Source: Marisediminicola antarctica
GTDB lineage: Bacteria; Actinomycetota; Actinomycetes; Actinomycetales; Microbacteriaceae
DNA: 64,000 nucleotides
Assembly (NCBI RefSeq): GCF_009930795.1
Contig: NZ_CP017146.1
Coordinates: forward strand, 3,100,001 to 3,164,000
Direction: 5' to 3'
Part shown: in pieces, positions 50,055-58,850 of the stretch
Layout: every line of letters begins with the position of its first letter
How positions within the stretch are numbered: position 1 is the first letter of the stretch
Position numbers and translations under genes: made by a program
Notes under the pieces: model-generated
What the model saw: only the letters and a program-made list of their open reading frames with translations
The model's database searches: none
Told to the model about the DNA's origin: nothing

Positions 50055-51074
50055 GTGCGCACGGCACGCCCTTCGCGCATCCTCTTCGCCTCGATCACAC
50101 TCGCGGCGGCGCTCGTCGCCTCGATCGCCGCCGCGGTGACTTTCGGGCCCGCCGATATCCGGTTCGACGAGGTCTGGGCCTCGATCGGCAGTCATCTGGG
50201 GCTCGGGGTCACCCCGCTGTCGCCGCTGCGCGACGGAATCGTCTGGGAACTTCGATTGCCGCGGGTGCTCACGGCAGCGGCGGTCGGTGCGGGCCTGGCG
50301 ATCTCCGGCGCGGTCATGCAGGCGGTCACCCGCAACCCGCTCGCCGACCCCTATCTGCTGGGTCTCTCCTCAGGGGCATCGCTCGGCGCCGTCGCGGTGC
50401 TCGTGCTCGGCGTCTCGGTGCTATTGCCGGCGGCCGCGTTCCTCGGCGCGCTCGTCGCCCTCGCGGCGACGCTGTTGATCGCCGGCTCCGGCTCCGCCCT
50501 CACCCCGAGCCGGATGATCCTCGCCGGGATTGCGGTCTCGAGCCTTGGTGCCGCGCTCACGAGCTTCGTCATCTTCTGGACGGCGACGGGAGACTCCTAT
50601 CGCGAAATCATCTCGTGGCTTCTCGGCTCGCTCGCCGGCGCGCGCTGGCCCGCTGTCGCCATCGCCGTCACCGCAATCGTCGTGATCGGAATCCCGCTCA
50701 TGATCGGCGGGAGGGTGCTGGATGCCTTCGCCTTCGGAGACACGTCGGCTGCCGCACTCGGCGTGAGCGTCGCCCGCACCCGATGGGTCATGCTCGTCGG
50801 CACGGCACTGCTGACCGGTGGGATGGTCTCGGTGAGCGGATCGATCGGCTTCGTGGGCCTCATCCTCCCCCACGCCGTGCGCCTGATCGTCGGAGCCCAG
50901 CACCGAGCCCTGCTGCCGCTGGCCGCGCTGTCGGGCGCCATCTTCCTGATCTGGTGCGACACCGCGGCTCGCGCCCTGTTCGATCCGCGGGAGCTCCCCG
51001 TCGGAATCGTCACGGCGGTCATCGGCGCACCTGTTTTCGTGCTGCTCCTCATGCGCTCGCGGAGGTTCGCATGA
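50055..51074 (+). CDS. FecCD/BtuC-family permease of the F420-linked importer
   Basis: A 339-residue permease with about ten helices. The signatures LPRVLTAAAVGAGLAISGAV, QAVTRNPLADPYLLGLSSGA and GSIGFVGLILPHAVR are typical of the cobalamin/siderophore permease family. It starts with GTG six bases after the binding-protein stop and overlaps the ATPase start by four bases. The homodimer presumably forms the channel. Confidence 0.92.
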   Translation: MRTARPSRILFASITLAAALVASIAAAVTFGPADIRFDEVWASIGSHLGLGVTPLSPLRDGIVWELRLPRVLTAAAVGAGLAISGAVMQAVTRNPLADPYLLGLSSGASLGAVAVLVLGVSVLLPAAAFLGALVALAATLLIAGSGSALTPSRMILAGIAVSSLGAALTSFVIFWTATGDSYREIISWLLGSLAGARWPAVAIAVTAIVVIGIPLMIGGRVLDAFAFGDTSAAALGVSVARTRWVMLVGTALLTGGMVSVSGSIGFVGLILPHAVRLIVGAQHRALLPLAALSGAIFLIWCDTAARALFDPRELPVGIVTAVIGAPVFVLLLMRSRRFA

Positions 51075-51886
51075 TTCCGGATGCTGAACGGGTCGACTCG
51101 ATGAGCGCGCAGCAGCTCTCGGTCGTCCTCGGCGGACGCGCCGTCGTCGACGCTGTCGACGCCGAACTGCGCGGGGGACGGCTGACCGCGATCCTCGGCC
51201 CGAACGGCGCGGGCAAGTCGAGCCTCATCCGGGTGCTCGCGGGCATCGACCGCCCGGCATCCGGCGCACTCAGCTGGGCGGGAGAAGACTGGTTCGCCAC
51301 GAGCAGGCGAGACCGTGCGCGGGTCGCGGCACTCGTCGAGCAGGATGTCAGCGCCGAGCTGCCCCTGACCGTGCGCATGGCGGTTGCCCTCGGCCGCACG
51401 CCTCACGCCTCCTTTCTGGCCGGGCCGTCGCGACGCGACGACGAGGTCATCGACGCCGCGATGGCGGATGCTGGCGTCACCGGATTCGCGCACCGTCAGA
51501 TCAGCACGCTGTCGGGCGGCGAACGCCAACGCGCGCACCTCGCGCGGGCCCTCGCCCAGGAGCCGAGGCTGCTGCTGCTCGACGAGCCGACCAACCATCT
51601 CGACGTGCTCGCGCAGCTCACGACCCTGGCGCTCGTTCGCGACCTGGCCACGAGGAATGGGCTCGCGGTCGTCGCTGCGCTGCACGATCTGAACCTCGCG
51701 GTCGCGTTCGCCGATCATGTCGTGGTACTCGACGCGGGCCGTGTGCGCGCATCCGGCCCACCCGCCGAGGTGCTCACCCCTGACCTCATCCTCCGCGTGT
51801 GGCATGTGGCGGCGACGGTGCTCACCCACCCTGTAAGCGGCGCGCCCGTGATCACCTTCGACCGTCCCGAGAGGACCCACCCATGA
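51071..51886 (+). CDS. ATP-binding protein of the F420-linked importer
   Basis: A 271-residue FhuC/BtuD-type ATPase: Walker A GPNGAGKSS (about 41-49), signature LSGGERQRAHLARAL, Walker B LLLLDEPTNHLD and H-loop histidine in LHDLNLAV. The ATG at 51071 overlaps the permease stop and has GGAGG upstream. The stop overlaps the cofD start (ATGA), so importer and cofD are translated as one unit. Confidence 0.93.
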   Translation: MIPDAERVDSMSAQQLSVVLGGRAVVDAVDAELRGGRLTAILGPNGAGKSSLIRVLAGIDRPASGALSWAGEDWFATSRRDRARVAALVEQDVSAELPLTVRMAVALGRTPHASFLAGPSRRDDEVIDAAMADAGVTGFAHRQISTLSGGERQRAHLARALAQEPRLLLLDEPTNHLDVLAQLTTLALVRDLATRNGLAVVAALHDLNLAVAFADHVVVLDAGRVRASGPPAEVLTPDLILRVWHVAATVLTHPVSGAPVITFDRPERTHP

Positions 51887-52875
51887 CAGCGATCACCGTG
51901 TTGGCCGGAGGCGTCGGCGGTGCCCGATTCACCCGCGGACTCCGCGAGCACCTTGCGGGGACCGACGCGGCAATCACCGTGATCGCCAACACCGGCGACG
52001 ACATGTGGCTCGCCGGACTGCGCGTGTGTCCCGACCTCGACTCGATCATGTACACGCTCGGCGGAGCGAACGACGACGTCCGCGGCTGGGGCCGCGTCGG
52101 CGAGTCGGAGCGGGTCAGCGCCGAACTCGACGCCTATGGAATCGGCTGGCCCTGGTTCACCCTCGGCGACCTCGACCTCGGAACGCACATCGCGAGATCG
52201 GCGCTGCTGCGCGACGGCCTCACCCTCACCGAGGCGACCGAGCAGCTGTGCGCCCGTTGGAATCTCGGCGTGCGCCTGCTCCCCGTCAGCGACGACGAGG
52301 TCGAGACGAACGTGGAGATCATTGACCCGGCCGACGGCACCCGTCGCGTCATCCACTTCGAGGAGTGGTGGGTGCGGCACCGCGCCGCCGTTCCCGCCCG
52401 GCGATTTGTACAGCGCGGCATCGAGGGCGCGCGTGCCACGGATGCAGCGGTGGAGGCGATCGGGTCCGCCGACGTCGTGCTCGTCGCGCCCTCCAACCCG
52501 GTGGTATCGATCGGCACTCTCGTCGCGATCCCGGGCATCGCCGGGGCGCTGGCCGTCACCGCGGCACCGGTCGTCGGCGTCTCGCCGATCATCGACGGGC
52601 GGGCTGTGCGCGGCATGGCCGAGGCCTGCCTCGCCGCGATCGGCGTCGCCGCGACCTCGGGTGCCGTCGCGCGCCACTACGGTTCCCGCCGGTCCGGGGG
52701 CCTGCTTGACGGATGGCTCGTCGACGCGGCGGATGCCGCCGCACTGCCGGGAATCGAGAGCGCGGGAATCCGCGCCGCGGCCGTGCCCCTGTGGATGAAC
52801 GACCTGCCGAGCTCCGCACACCTCGCTGCCGACGCTCTGCTCCTCGCCGATCGGATCCGCGCACGGATCACCTGA
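51883..52875 (+). CDS. cofD: 2-phospho-L-lactate transferase (F420 biosynthesis)
   Basis: Joins the phospholactyl (or phosphoenolpyruvyl) group to Fo, giving F420-0 or dehydro-F420-0. The 330-residue protein (also called FbiA) has the N-terminal GGVGGARFTRGL, NTGDDMWLAGLRVCPDLDS and the C-terminal SPIIDGRAVRGMAE and APSNPVVSIGTL. The start is fixed by the ATGA overlap with the importer ATPase. It converges on cofC, with nine bases between the two stops. Confidence 0.95.
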   Translation: MTAITVLAGGVGGARFTRGLREHLAGTDAAITVIANTGDDMWLAGLRVCPDLDSIMYTLGGANDDVRGWGRVGESERVSAELDAYGIGWPWFTLGDLDLGTHIARSALLRDGLTLTEATEQLCARWNLGVRLLPVSDDEVETNVEIIDPADGTRRVIHFEEWWVRHRAAVPARRFVQRGIEGARATDAAVEAIGSADVVLVAPSNPVVSIGTLVAIPGIAGALAVTAAPVVGVSPIIDGRAVRGMAEACLAAIGVAATSGAVARHYGSRRSGGLLDGWLVDAADAAALPGIESAGIRAAAVPLWMNDLPSSAHLAADALLLADRIRARIT

Positions 52876-52884
52876 CCGGTCCCG

Positions 52885-53502
52885 CTAAGCGGGGTGCTCT
52901 GCCCGCGTCGACACGACGCTCGCTGTGGCTTCGCCGATGCCGAGGGTCAGTGCCGTTGCGAGATCGGTGACGGTGTCGACGTCCCAGCGCAGCGCCGACC
53001 CAACCGGAATCGCGAGGACGGCGTGGCCCGCCGCCTCGTGCCGCTCCCGCGAGCAGGGCCCGAACCGTGGCTCGAGCGCGGCCCCGTTCGAGGAGGCGAT
53101 GAGGGTCGTTCCGACACCGCTGTGGTCGGCCACCATCGACAGCTCGAACAGCTCGGCGAGGATCAGGGCGCCGTCGAGGTCGGCGGTGCCGAGGGCGGGG
53201 AGGTCTCCCGTGAGCACCGCGACGCCGCAGGTGCGCGCGGCACGGATGCCCGCCGTCGCCGCCGCGTTGAGCCCTGTGCCGGGGTCCGGCACGATCCACG
53301 CTCCCAGCGCAGTAGCCCGCTCCACGACCCGCGCATCGGGGGTGACGACGATGACCTCGTCGACGAGCACGCTGTTCCGGGCGGCGACGATGGTGTCGGT
53401 CGCGAAGGCGAGCGCGAGATCGGCGACATCCGCGAGGTCCGGGCGCAGGCGGCTCTTCGCCTCGTCGAGCCGCTTGACGGGGATCACGATCGTCCAGTTC
53501 AC
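52885..53502 (-). CDS. cofC: 2-phospho-L-lactate (or PEP) guanylyltransferase
   Basis: Activates phospholactate or phosphoenolpyruvate with GTP for CofD (FbiD in mycobacteria). The 205-residue nucleotidyltransferase has the N-terminal VIPVKRLDEAKSRLRP, DPGTGLNAAATAGI, and VLTGDLPALGTADLDGAL. GTG start overlapping the tgpA stop as GTGA. It is therefore the last gene of the moxR-DUF58-tgpA operon, and it converges on cofD. Confidence 0.93.
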   Translation of the reverse strand: MNWTIVIPVKRLDEAKSRLRPDLADVADLALAFATDTIVAARNSVLVDEVIVVTPDARVVERATALGAWIVPDPGTGLNAAATAGIRAARTCGVAVLTGDLPALGTADLDGALILAELFELSMVADHSGVGTTLIASSNGAALEPRFGPCSRERHEAAGHAVLAIPVGSALRWDVDTVTDLATALTLGIGEATASVVSTRAEHPA

Positions 53503-55676
53503 GAGGGCCGCGCCCGACGCGTCGACCGTCGCCAGAGCGACGCCGGGTAGAAGCTCGCGAGGAGCCCCGCGCGGGTGCTTGCGCCGGCGCGCACGTCGGC
53601 GCGGAAACCGTCGAGCACGCTCACGAGAGAACCGGGATCGGTGATCGTCGTCTGGGCGTACCCCTCGTGTTCGACGGCCGACAGCAGGCGGGCAAGGGCG
53701 CCGCCGGAGGCTCCGATTACGGCCGCGTTCTCACGCGGGGTCGCGGTCAGGGCGACGGGCAGCCGGAAGTCGACCGCGGTTCGCAGCACCTCGTCCCAGG
53801 CGTCGATCGCCGTCGCCGCGCCCGCGACCAGACGCCGGGTCAGAAGCATCCGCTGCAGCAGGCGCACCGATGCGGGAAGCAGCGAGATCCCGGCGACGAT
53901 GAGCAGGGCGAGGAGCAGCCGCGGGAGCGCGGTCTGGGTCGCGGAGGCAGCAGCAGCCGCGTTGTCGTCGACCCCCCGATCGGCGGCGTCATCGAGCGGC
54001 GCCGACGGTGACGGAGCGTCGGATGCTGCTGGCGAGGGGACGGGAGCCGGCACTCCCTCCACGCTCACATCGGCGTAGTCGCCGAGCGAGCCGCGGCCGG
54101 GGGTCGGCTCGAACTGAGCCCAGCCGATCCCCTCGAAGTACAGCTCAGGCCAGGCGTGCAGGTCGTGGGTGGTGACGGTGAAGCCCTCGGCTCCCCCGGT
54201 GGTGGTCGGTGTTCCCGGCAGGAATCCGACGACGACGCGGGCGGGGATGTCGAGGCTACGCGCCATGACAGCCATCGAGGAGGCGAACTGCACGCAGTAG
54301 CCGGAGCGTAGTTCGAGGAAGGTCGCGACGACATCCATCCCGGTGCCGTCGAAGTCGCCCTCGACGGGCGCGTCCTCGGAGTAGGTGAACTCCCCCGATC
54401 GGAAGAACTCCTGCAGCACGATCGCCTTCTCGTAGTTGGTCGGCGCCGTCGCCGCGATGCTGGCTGCGGTCTCGGAGATGACGGTCGGCAGGTCCTCCGG
54501 CAGCGTGCGATACTTCTCGAAGTCGGCGGCGACGACCGTGCCGGCCGCGAGCAACTGCTCGGGGGTCGGCTGCACGATGAGGCTCTCGACCACGTAGTCC
54601 TGCCCGCGGGCGGTGTCGTTCGGGCTCGAGACCGAGAAGCCACCCGGCTCCCAGAACCAGTCCCTGGCGACCCCCTCAATACTCTGCGGCGGGTAGGGCA
54701 CCGGGAGCCAGCGGCTCGAAAGGTTCCCGATGTCGATACTCGTGAACTCCTCCGCGGTCGGGACCTCCGCTGACAGCCCCGGCGGAGCTGCGAAGTCAGC
54801 GATCGAGTTTCCACGGTCGATCTCTTGCTCGGTGGGCTCCCACTGGGCGCCGACGAAGTTCTCAAGGCTGACGAGCCGCAGATAGTGCGGCTCGCCCGAC
54901 GCGGTGCGGTAGGTGAGAACCTCCCGTTCGGAGGAACGCCGCAGGTCGTCGCCGAGCCCGAGCACGGGATTCACCCCGGTCGACAGGCCGGGCGATCCGG
55001 CAGCCGAGTAGACGACCGCGGGGAGCACGAGAGGCAGGGCGAGCGCTCCGACAATGGCCGCGGCGCCGATGCCGACGGCGAGGCCGGGCTGCCTCTGCTG
55101 CCCTCCCACCACCAGCAGCACGAGGAAGGCGGCGGCGCAGAGTGCGAACACGAATAGGTCGGTGACATCCCGAGCGGTGACGGCGGGGATAGCGAGCACC
55201 CCGAGTAGCGGGATTCCGGCGAGCGCCGGCCTCGCGAGGGTGATGGCGAGCACATCGCAGAGGAGGGCGAGTGCGCCGACCCCGAGGCACAGCACAAACA
55301 CGATCGGCGCATCCGCGTTCGCGGGGATGGACTGACGGTAGATGGAGGTGCCTGCCTCGGCGAATAGCGCTCCGAACGCCCTGATGGTGTCGAGGGTCGG
55401 GATGACGGCGAGCAACGCGGTGCCGGGGGCGAACAGCAGGGTCACGAGCCCGACGAGGGTCGCCACTGCTGCGGCAGGCGGAACGAACCAGCGGCGGGAG
55501 AACGCCCGCGCCGTCGCGGCCGCCCCCAGTACCGCGATCAGCACGAAGAACACCAGAAGCCACCAGGTCTGGTCGGTGAAGAGCACATGGAGGCCCCCCG
55601 TCGCGACGGCGATCGCCAGCAACAGGGCAAGGCTCACCTGCCACGCAATTGGAGACCCCCTCCGCTCAGCGGCCAT
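53499..55676 (-). CDS. TgpA-like transglutaminase-domain membrane protein
   Basis: A 725-residue protein with an N-terminal cluster of about seven helices, a periplasmic/exterior transglutaminase-like domain, and one C-terminal helix with a cytosolic tail. The nucleophile is C461 (SGYCVQFASS) and the histidine H507 (HDLHAWPELYF). Where many family members have Asp in the DPT-like motif, this one has Glu (QFEPTPG). It overlaps the DUF58 gene by 11 bases and cofC by four. Confidence 0.88.
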   Translation of the reverse strand: MAAERRGSPIAWQVSLALLLAIAVATGGLHVLFTDQTWWLLVFFVLIAVLGAAATARAFSRRWFVPPAAAVATLVGLVTLLFAPGTALLAVIPTLDTIRAFGALFAEAGTSIYRQSIPANADAPIVFVLCLGVGALALLCDVLAITLARPALAGIPLLGVLAIPAVTARDVTDLFVFALCAAAFLVLLVVGGQQRQPGLAVGIGAAAIVGALALPLVLPAVVYSAAGSPGLSTGVNPVLGLGDDLRRSSEREVLTYRTASGEPHYLRLVSLENFVGAQWEPTEQEIDRGNSIADFAAPPGLSAEVPTAEEFTSIDIGNLSSRWLPVPYPPQSIEGVARDWFWEPGGFSVSSPNDTARGQDYVVESLIVQPTPEQLLAAGTVVAADFEKYRTLPEDLPTVISETAASIAATAPTNYEKAIVLQEFFRSGEFTYSEDAPVEGDFDGTGMDVVATFLELRSGYCVQFASSMAVMARSLDIPARVVVGFLPGTPTTTGGAEGFTVTTHDLHAWPELYFEGIGWAQFEPTPGRGSLGDYADVSVEGVPAPVPSPAASDAPSPSAPLDDAADRGVDDNAAAAASATQTALPRLLLALLIVAGISLLPASVRLLQRMLLTRRLVAGAATAIDAWDEVLRTAVDFRLPVALTATPRENAAVIGASGGALARLLSAVEHEGYAQTTITDPGSLVSVLDGFRADVRAGASTRAGLLASFYPASLWRRSTRRARPS

Positions 55677-56937
55677 GGCGAGACCCCTGCAGCTCCGCGA
55701 CCTCGCGCCAGGCATCCTCGATGGAGTCGCCGAGGGCGACCGGCAGACACGTCCAACCCGCCCGGCGCAGAGTCTCGAGTGCGCGGGAGTCCCGCCATGT
55801 GACGACGAACGCGACGGCGAGGTCGAAGCCGGTTCGCTGGGCGGCGAGCCGCTCGATCGTCGCCGCGTCGGCATCCGCCACGATCGCGAAGACCGATCCG
55901 TGGGCGCGGTCGGGCCTCGTGCTGGTGAGTGGGGACCCGACCGGATACTCGCCGGTGGCACCGGCGAGTTCGAGGGTGGCGAGCGCACGGAGGAACGTGT
56001 CCGTCGGCGAAACCGGCGGGAGGTGCCGCTCGCCCGTCTCGACAAACTCAACCGCGAAACCGCCGCGCGCGAGGTGAAGCGCGATCGAGGCGGCGATGGA
56101 CACCGCCAGCTCGAATGACTCGCTCTCCGGCTCGTTGCCCTGCCTTCCACTCTGGTGGTCGGCATACCCGCTGCGGCGGGTATCGAGAATGATGCGCGCC
56201 TCGGCGTGGCTGCGCGGTTCCTCCTGACGTACCATGAGCTCTCCGTGCCTGGCCGTCGCGCGCCAGTGCACCCTCCGCATCGCATCGCCCGTGCGATATT
56301 CGCGGGTCGAAAGGTCGTCCTCTCCCCCGATCGAGCGGCGCACGAGCAGCGACGCCCCGTCGCTCGCGAGGATCGCGAGTCCCGTGTCGGGGAGCTCGCG
56401 GATAACCGGGGTCACGACCAGCCAGTCAACTGCGCCGATCGCCACCTCTCCCTTCGCGAGGCCGAACGGGTCGGCGAGGCGAGCACCGAGCGGACCGATC
56501 GGGAATTCTCCCCTGTGCGGCGGAATCAGCTCGTACCGCAGCCGGGCGGTGGCAGCGCGGGACCCGCGGGCGGCGAGCGCCGGAAGCACCCTCGACTCGT
56601 TGCCGCCGCTGCCCCACGGCCGGTAGTCACGCCACTCGACCTGCGGGGTCGGCCTCTGGGTGCCGTTCGCAATGGTGAGCTCGACGACGGTCGGGTACCC
56701 GACGCCGACGGGCTCCGGCCGGAACGCGCGGGCGACGGTGAGCCCGACGCGCCGGAATCTCGCGAAGGCAACCGCGACGGCCGGGAGCAGCAGGGTGAGG
56801 CACCCGAGGTAGAGAAGCTCCGGCCGCCCGCTCGTGTAGGCACCGATGACGCTCGCGCCTCCGACGGCGGCGAGCGCCGCGCCCCTCGGCGTGAGCCGCG
56901 CGGAACGCGAGAACCGGATCGGTCGGAGTCGCGCCAT
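55666..56937 (-). CDS. DUF58 domain-containing protein
   Basis: A 423-residue protein with two N-terminal helices (about 12-55), then the DUF58 domain with RRVHWRATARHGELMVRQEE, typical of MoxR-associated proteins. Those proteins are thought to be substrates or partners of the MoxR chaperone. ATG at 56937 lies seven bases after the moxR stop. Its stop overlaps tgpA. Function remains unknown outside the module. Confidence 0.9.
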   Translation of the reverse strand: MARLRPIRFSRSARLTPRGAALAAVGGASVIGAYTSGRPELLYLGCLTLLLPAVAVAFARFRRVGLTVARAFRPEPVGVGYPTVVELTIANGTQRPTPQVEWRDYRPWGSGGNESRVLPALAARGSRAATARLRYELIPPHRGEFPIGPLGARLADPFGLAKGEVAIGAVDWLVVTPVIRELPDTGLAILASDGASLLVRRSIGGEDDLSTREYRTGDAMRRVHWRATARHGELMVRQEEPRSHAEARIILDTRRSGYADHQSGRQGNEPESESFELAVSIAASIALHLARGGFAVEFVETGERHLPPVSPTDTFLRALATLELAGATGEYPVGSPLTSTRPDRAHGSVFAIVADADAATIERLAAQRTGFDLAVAFVVTWRDSRALETLRRAGWTCLPVALGDSIEDAWREVAELQGSRHGR

Positions 56938-56944
56938 CACGGCC

Positions 56945-57976
56945 TCAAGCGGAGCCGAGCGGCACCGGGGTGGCCGCGAGGATTCGATAGATGACGTCGG
57001 CGAGCGAGCTGGATTGCGCCGCGCTCGCTCCTCCCGACAGACGCGACGAGGGGATGAGACGGTGCGCGAAAACCGGCACGGCGAGCGCGTCGATGTCGTC
57101 GGGCAGCACGAACTCGCGGCCGTCGAGGGCCGCGCGGGCCTTCGCCGCGCGCACCAGCTGGAGCGTCGCACGGGGACTGGCGCCGAGGCGGAGGTCACGG
57201 TCGTCCCGGGTCGCCTGTGCGATTGCAACGGCGTACTGCTCGACGGCGCGCGAGACGAACACCCCCCTGACGGTGTGGATCATCGCGAGCAGCTGCTCGG
57301 TCGTGACGACCGCCTCGAGGGTGTCAAGCGGGCTGCTGGACTCCCGCTGGCGAAGCATCGCGAGCTCCGCCGCGGCATCCGGATACCCCATCGAGACTCG
57401 GATCATGAAACGGTCCCGCTGCGCCTCCGGCAGCGGGTAGGTGCCCTCCATCTCGACCGGATTCTGGGTCGCGACGACCGTGAAGGGCGCGGCGAGCACG
57501 TGGGTCACGCCGTCGACTGTGACCTGGCGCTCCTCCATGCTCTCGAGCAACGCCGACTGGGTCTTGGGGCTCGCGCGGTTGATCTCGTCGCCGATGACGA
57601 TGTTGGCGAAGACGGGCCCCGGCTTGAACTCGAACTCGCGGGAGCCCTGGTTGAAGATCGACACCCCCGTGATGTCGGAGGGGAGAAGGTCGGGGGTGAA
57701 CTGGATGCGGTTCACGGTGCAGTGGACCGAGCGCGCGAGCGCGCGAGCGAGCATCGTCTTGCCCACACCGGGGACATCCTCGATCAGCAGGTGCCCCTCG
57801 GCGAGGAGCACCGTGAGTGCGAGCTCGACGGGGGTGCGCTTGCCATCGATGACCCGCTCGACGCTGTCGATAATCGCGCCGCTGAGTGATTGGAAGGCGC
57901 CCGCCGACAGGGTCGCAGATTGCTCGATCCGTACGTCGGCGAGATCATGTTCGATCTCACGTGGAATGCTGCTCAT
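56945..57976 (-). CDS. MoxR-family AAA+ ATPase
   Basis: A 343-residue AAA+ chaperone with Walker A EDVPGVGKTMLA (about 70-80), Walker B GDEINRASPKTQSALLE and the insert of the MoxR branch. MoxR proteins are thought to help assemble or modify partner complexes. ATG at 57976 has GAGG at suitable distance. First gene of moxR-DUF58-tgpA-cofC, 106 bp after cofE. Confidence 0.92.
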   Translation of the reverse strand: MSSIPREIEHDLADVRIEQSATLSAGAFQSLSGAIIDSVERVIDGKRTPVELALTVLLAEGHLLIEDVPGVGKTMLARALARSVHCTVNRIQFTPDLLPSDITGVSIFNQGSREFEFKPGPVFANIVIGDEINRASPKTQSALLESMEERQVTVDGVTHVLAAPFTVVATQNPVEMEGTYPLPEAQRDRFMIRVSMGYPDAAAELAMLRQRESSSPLDTLEAVVTTEQLLAMIHTVRGVFVSRAVEQYAVAIAQATRDDRDLRLGASPRATLQLVRAAKARAALDGREFVLPDDIDALAVPVFAHRLIPSSRLSGGASAAQSSSLADVIYRILAATPVPLGSA

Positions 57977-58082
57977 CGATGGCCTCACCATTCCTGTTTC
58001 TGTCCTCGCGGCAAGTCTGCCAGATGGTGGCGCGAACGCTCCCAGCGTTCTATCGGGGGCGCCTTAAAAAGATGATGAAAAT

Positions 58083-58850
58083 TTACGGAGAGGGGTCGGT
58101 ACGGCCCGCGGCGAACCCCCGGGCGTAGGCCTCGTCGGAGCCGAGGCGGAACATGTCCTGGGCGGCCGGACGCACGAGGGCGCGGGCGCCCGGCTCGTCG
58201 AGCCCACTGATGAGATGGCCGAGGCCGCGCACGATCGCCACCGGGAGGCCTGCCGCCTTCCCCTTGACGAGGTCGGTCGCGCCGGCGATCTCGTCCGCGA
58301 CGGCGGGGAGGGTCACGTTGAGGGCGCGGCCTCCGGCATCCGTCGATCCGCGCAGATCGTCGATCACGCGCACGCCCGCCGCCCCGATGGCGACGTCGGT
58401 CTGCCCCTCGCGCCAGGCGCGACCGAGGGTGTCGGTGATGATAACGCCGACGCGAGCACCGAACCGGGTGCGGATCGCCGCGCAGAGTGCGCGCGCCGAG
58501 GCATCCGGGTCGAGCGGCAGCAGCAGAACGGTGCCGTCGGGGGTGTTGCTGGAATCGACGCCCGCCGCCGCGAGCACCAGACCCTGCCTGTTCTCGACGA
58601 TACGGGTGACCCCACCCGGGTACTCGCGCGTCGCGACGATACGCACCGTCTCCGCGGTGATGGCGTCCTCCCGATCCTCCGCGGCGACGCTGCGCCCCTC
58701 GGCCTTGGAGACGATCTTGCTCGTGATCGAGAGGATGTCGCCGTCGGCGAGCCCCTCGTCCGTCTGTGAAATCGCGTCGCCGATGACCGCGGCGAGGTCG
58801 ATCCCGGCCACGATCTCGGGGATGCCGGCGACGGCCCACGCCGAGAACAC
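58083..58850 (-). CDS. cofE: coenzyme F420-0:L-glutamate ligase
   Basis: Adds gamma-linked glutamates to F420-0. The 255-residue protein has the conserved [10 protein letters not shown] and [17 protein letters not shown] motifs. It is a stand-alone CofE domain: the C-terminal FMN reductase domain of mycobacterial FbiB is absent, so reduction of dehydro-F420-0, if needed, must be done elsewhere. GTG start directly after the stop of the LLM gene, with no gap. Confidence 0.93.
   Translation of the reverse strand: MFSAWAVAGIPEIVAGIDLAAVIGDAISQTDEGLADGDILSITSKIVSKAEGRSVAAEDREDAITAETVRIVATREYPGGVTRIVENRQGLVLAAAGVDSSNTPDGTVLLLPLDPDASARALCAAIRTRFGARVGVIITDTLGRAWREGQTDVAIGAAGVRVIDDLRGSTDAGGRALNVTLPAVADEIAGATDLVKGKAAGLPVAIVRGLGHLISGLDEPGARALVRPAAQDMFRLGSDEAYARGFAAGRTDPSP

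Noticed and set aside
49799-51070. Long N-terminal extension of the importer ATPase
   Set aside because: It would overlap the permease gene in another frame; the ATGA junction and GGAGG site fix the start at 51071.
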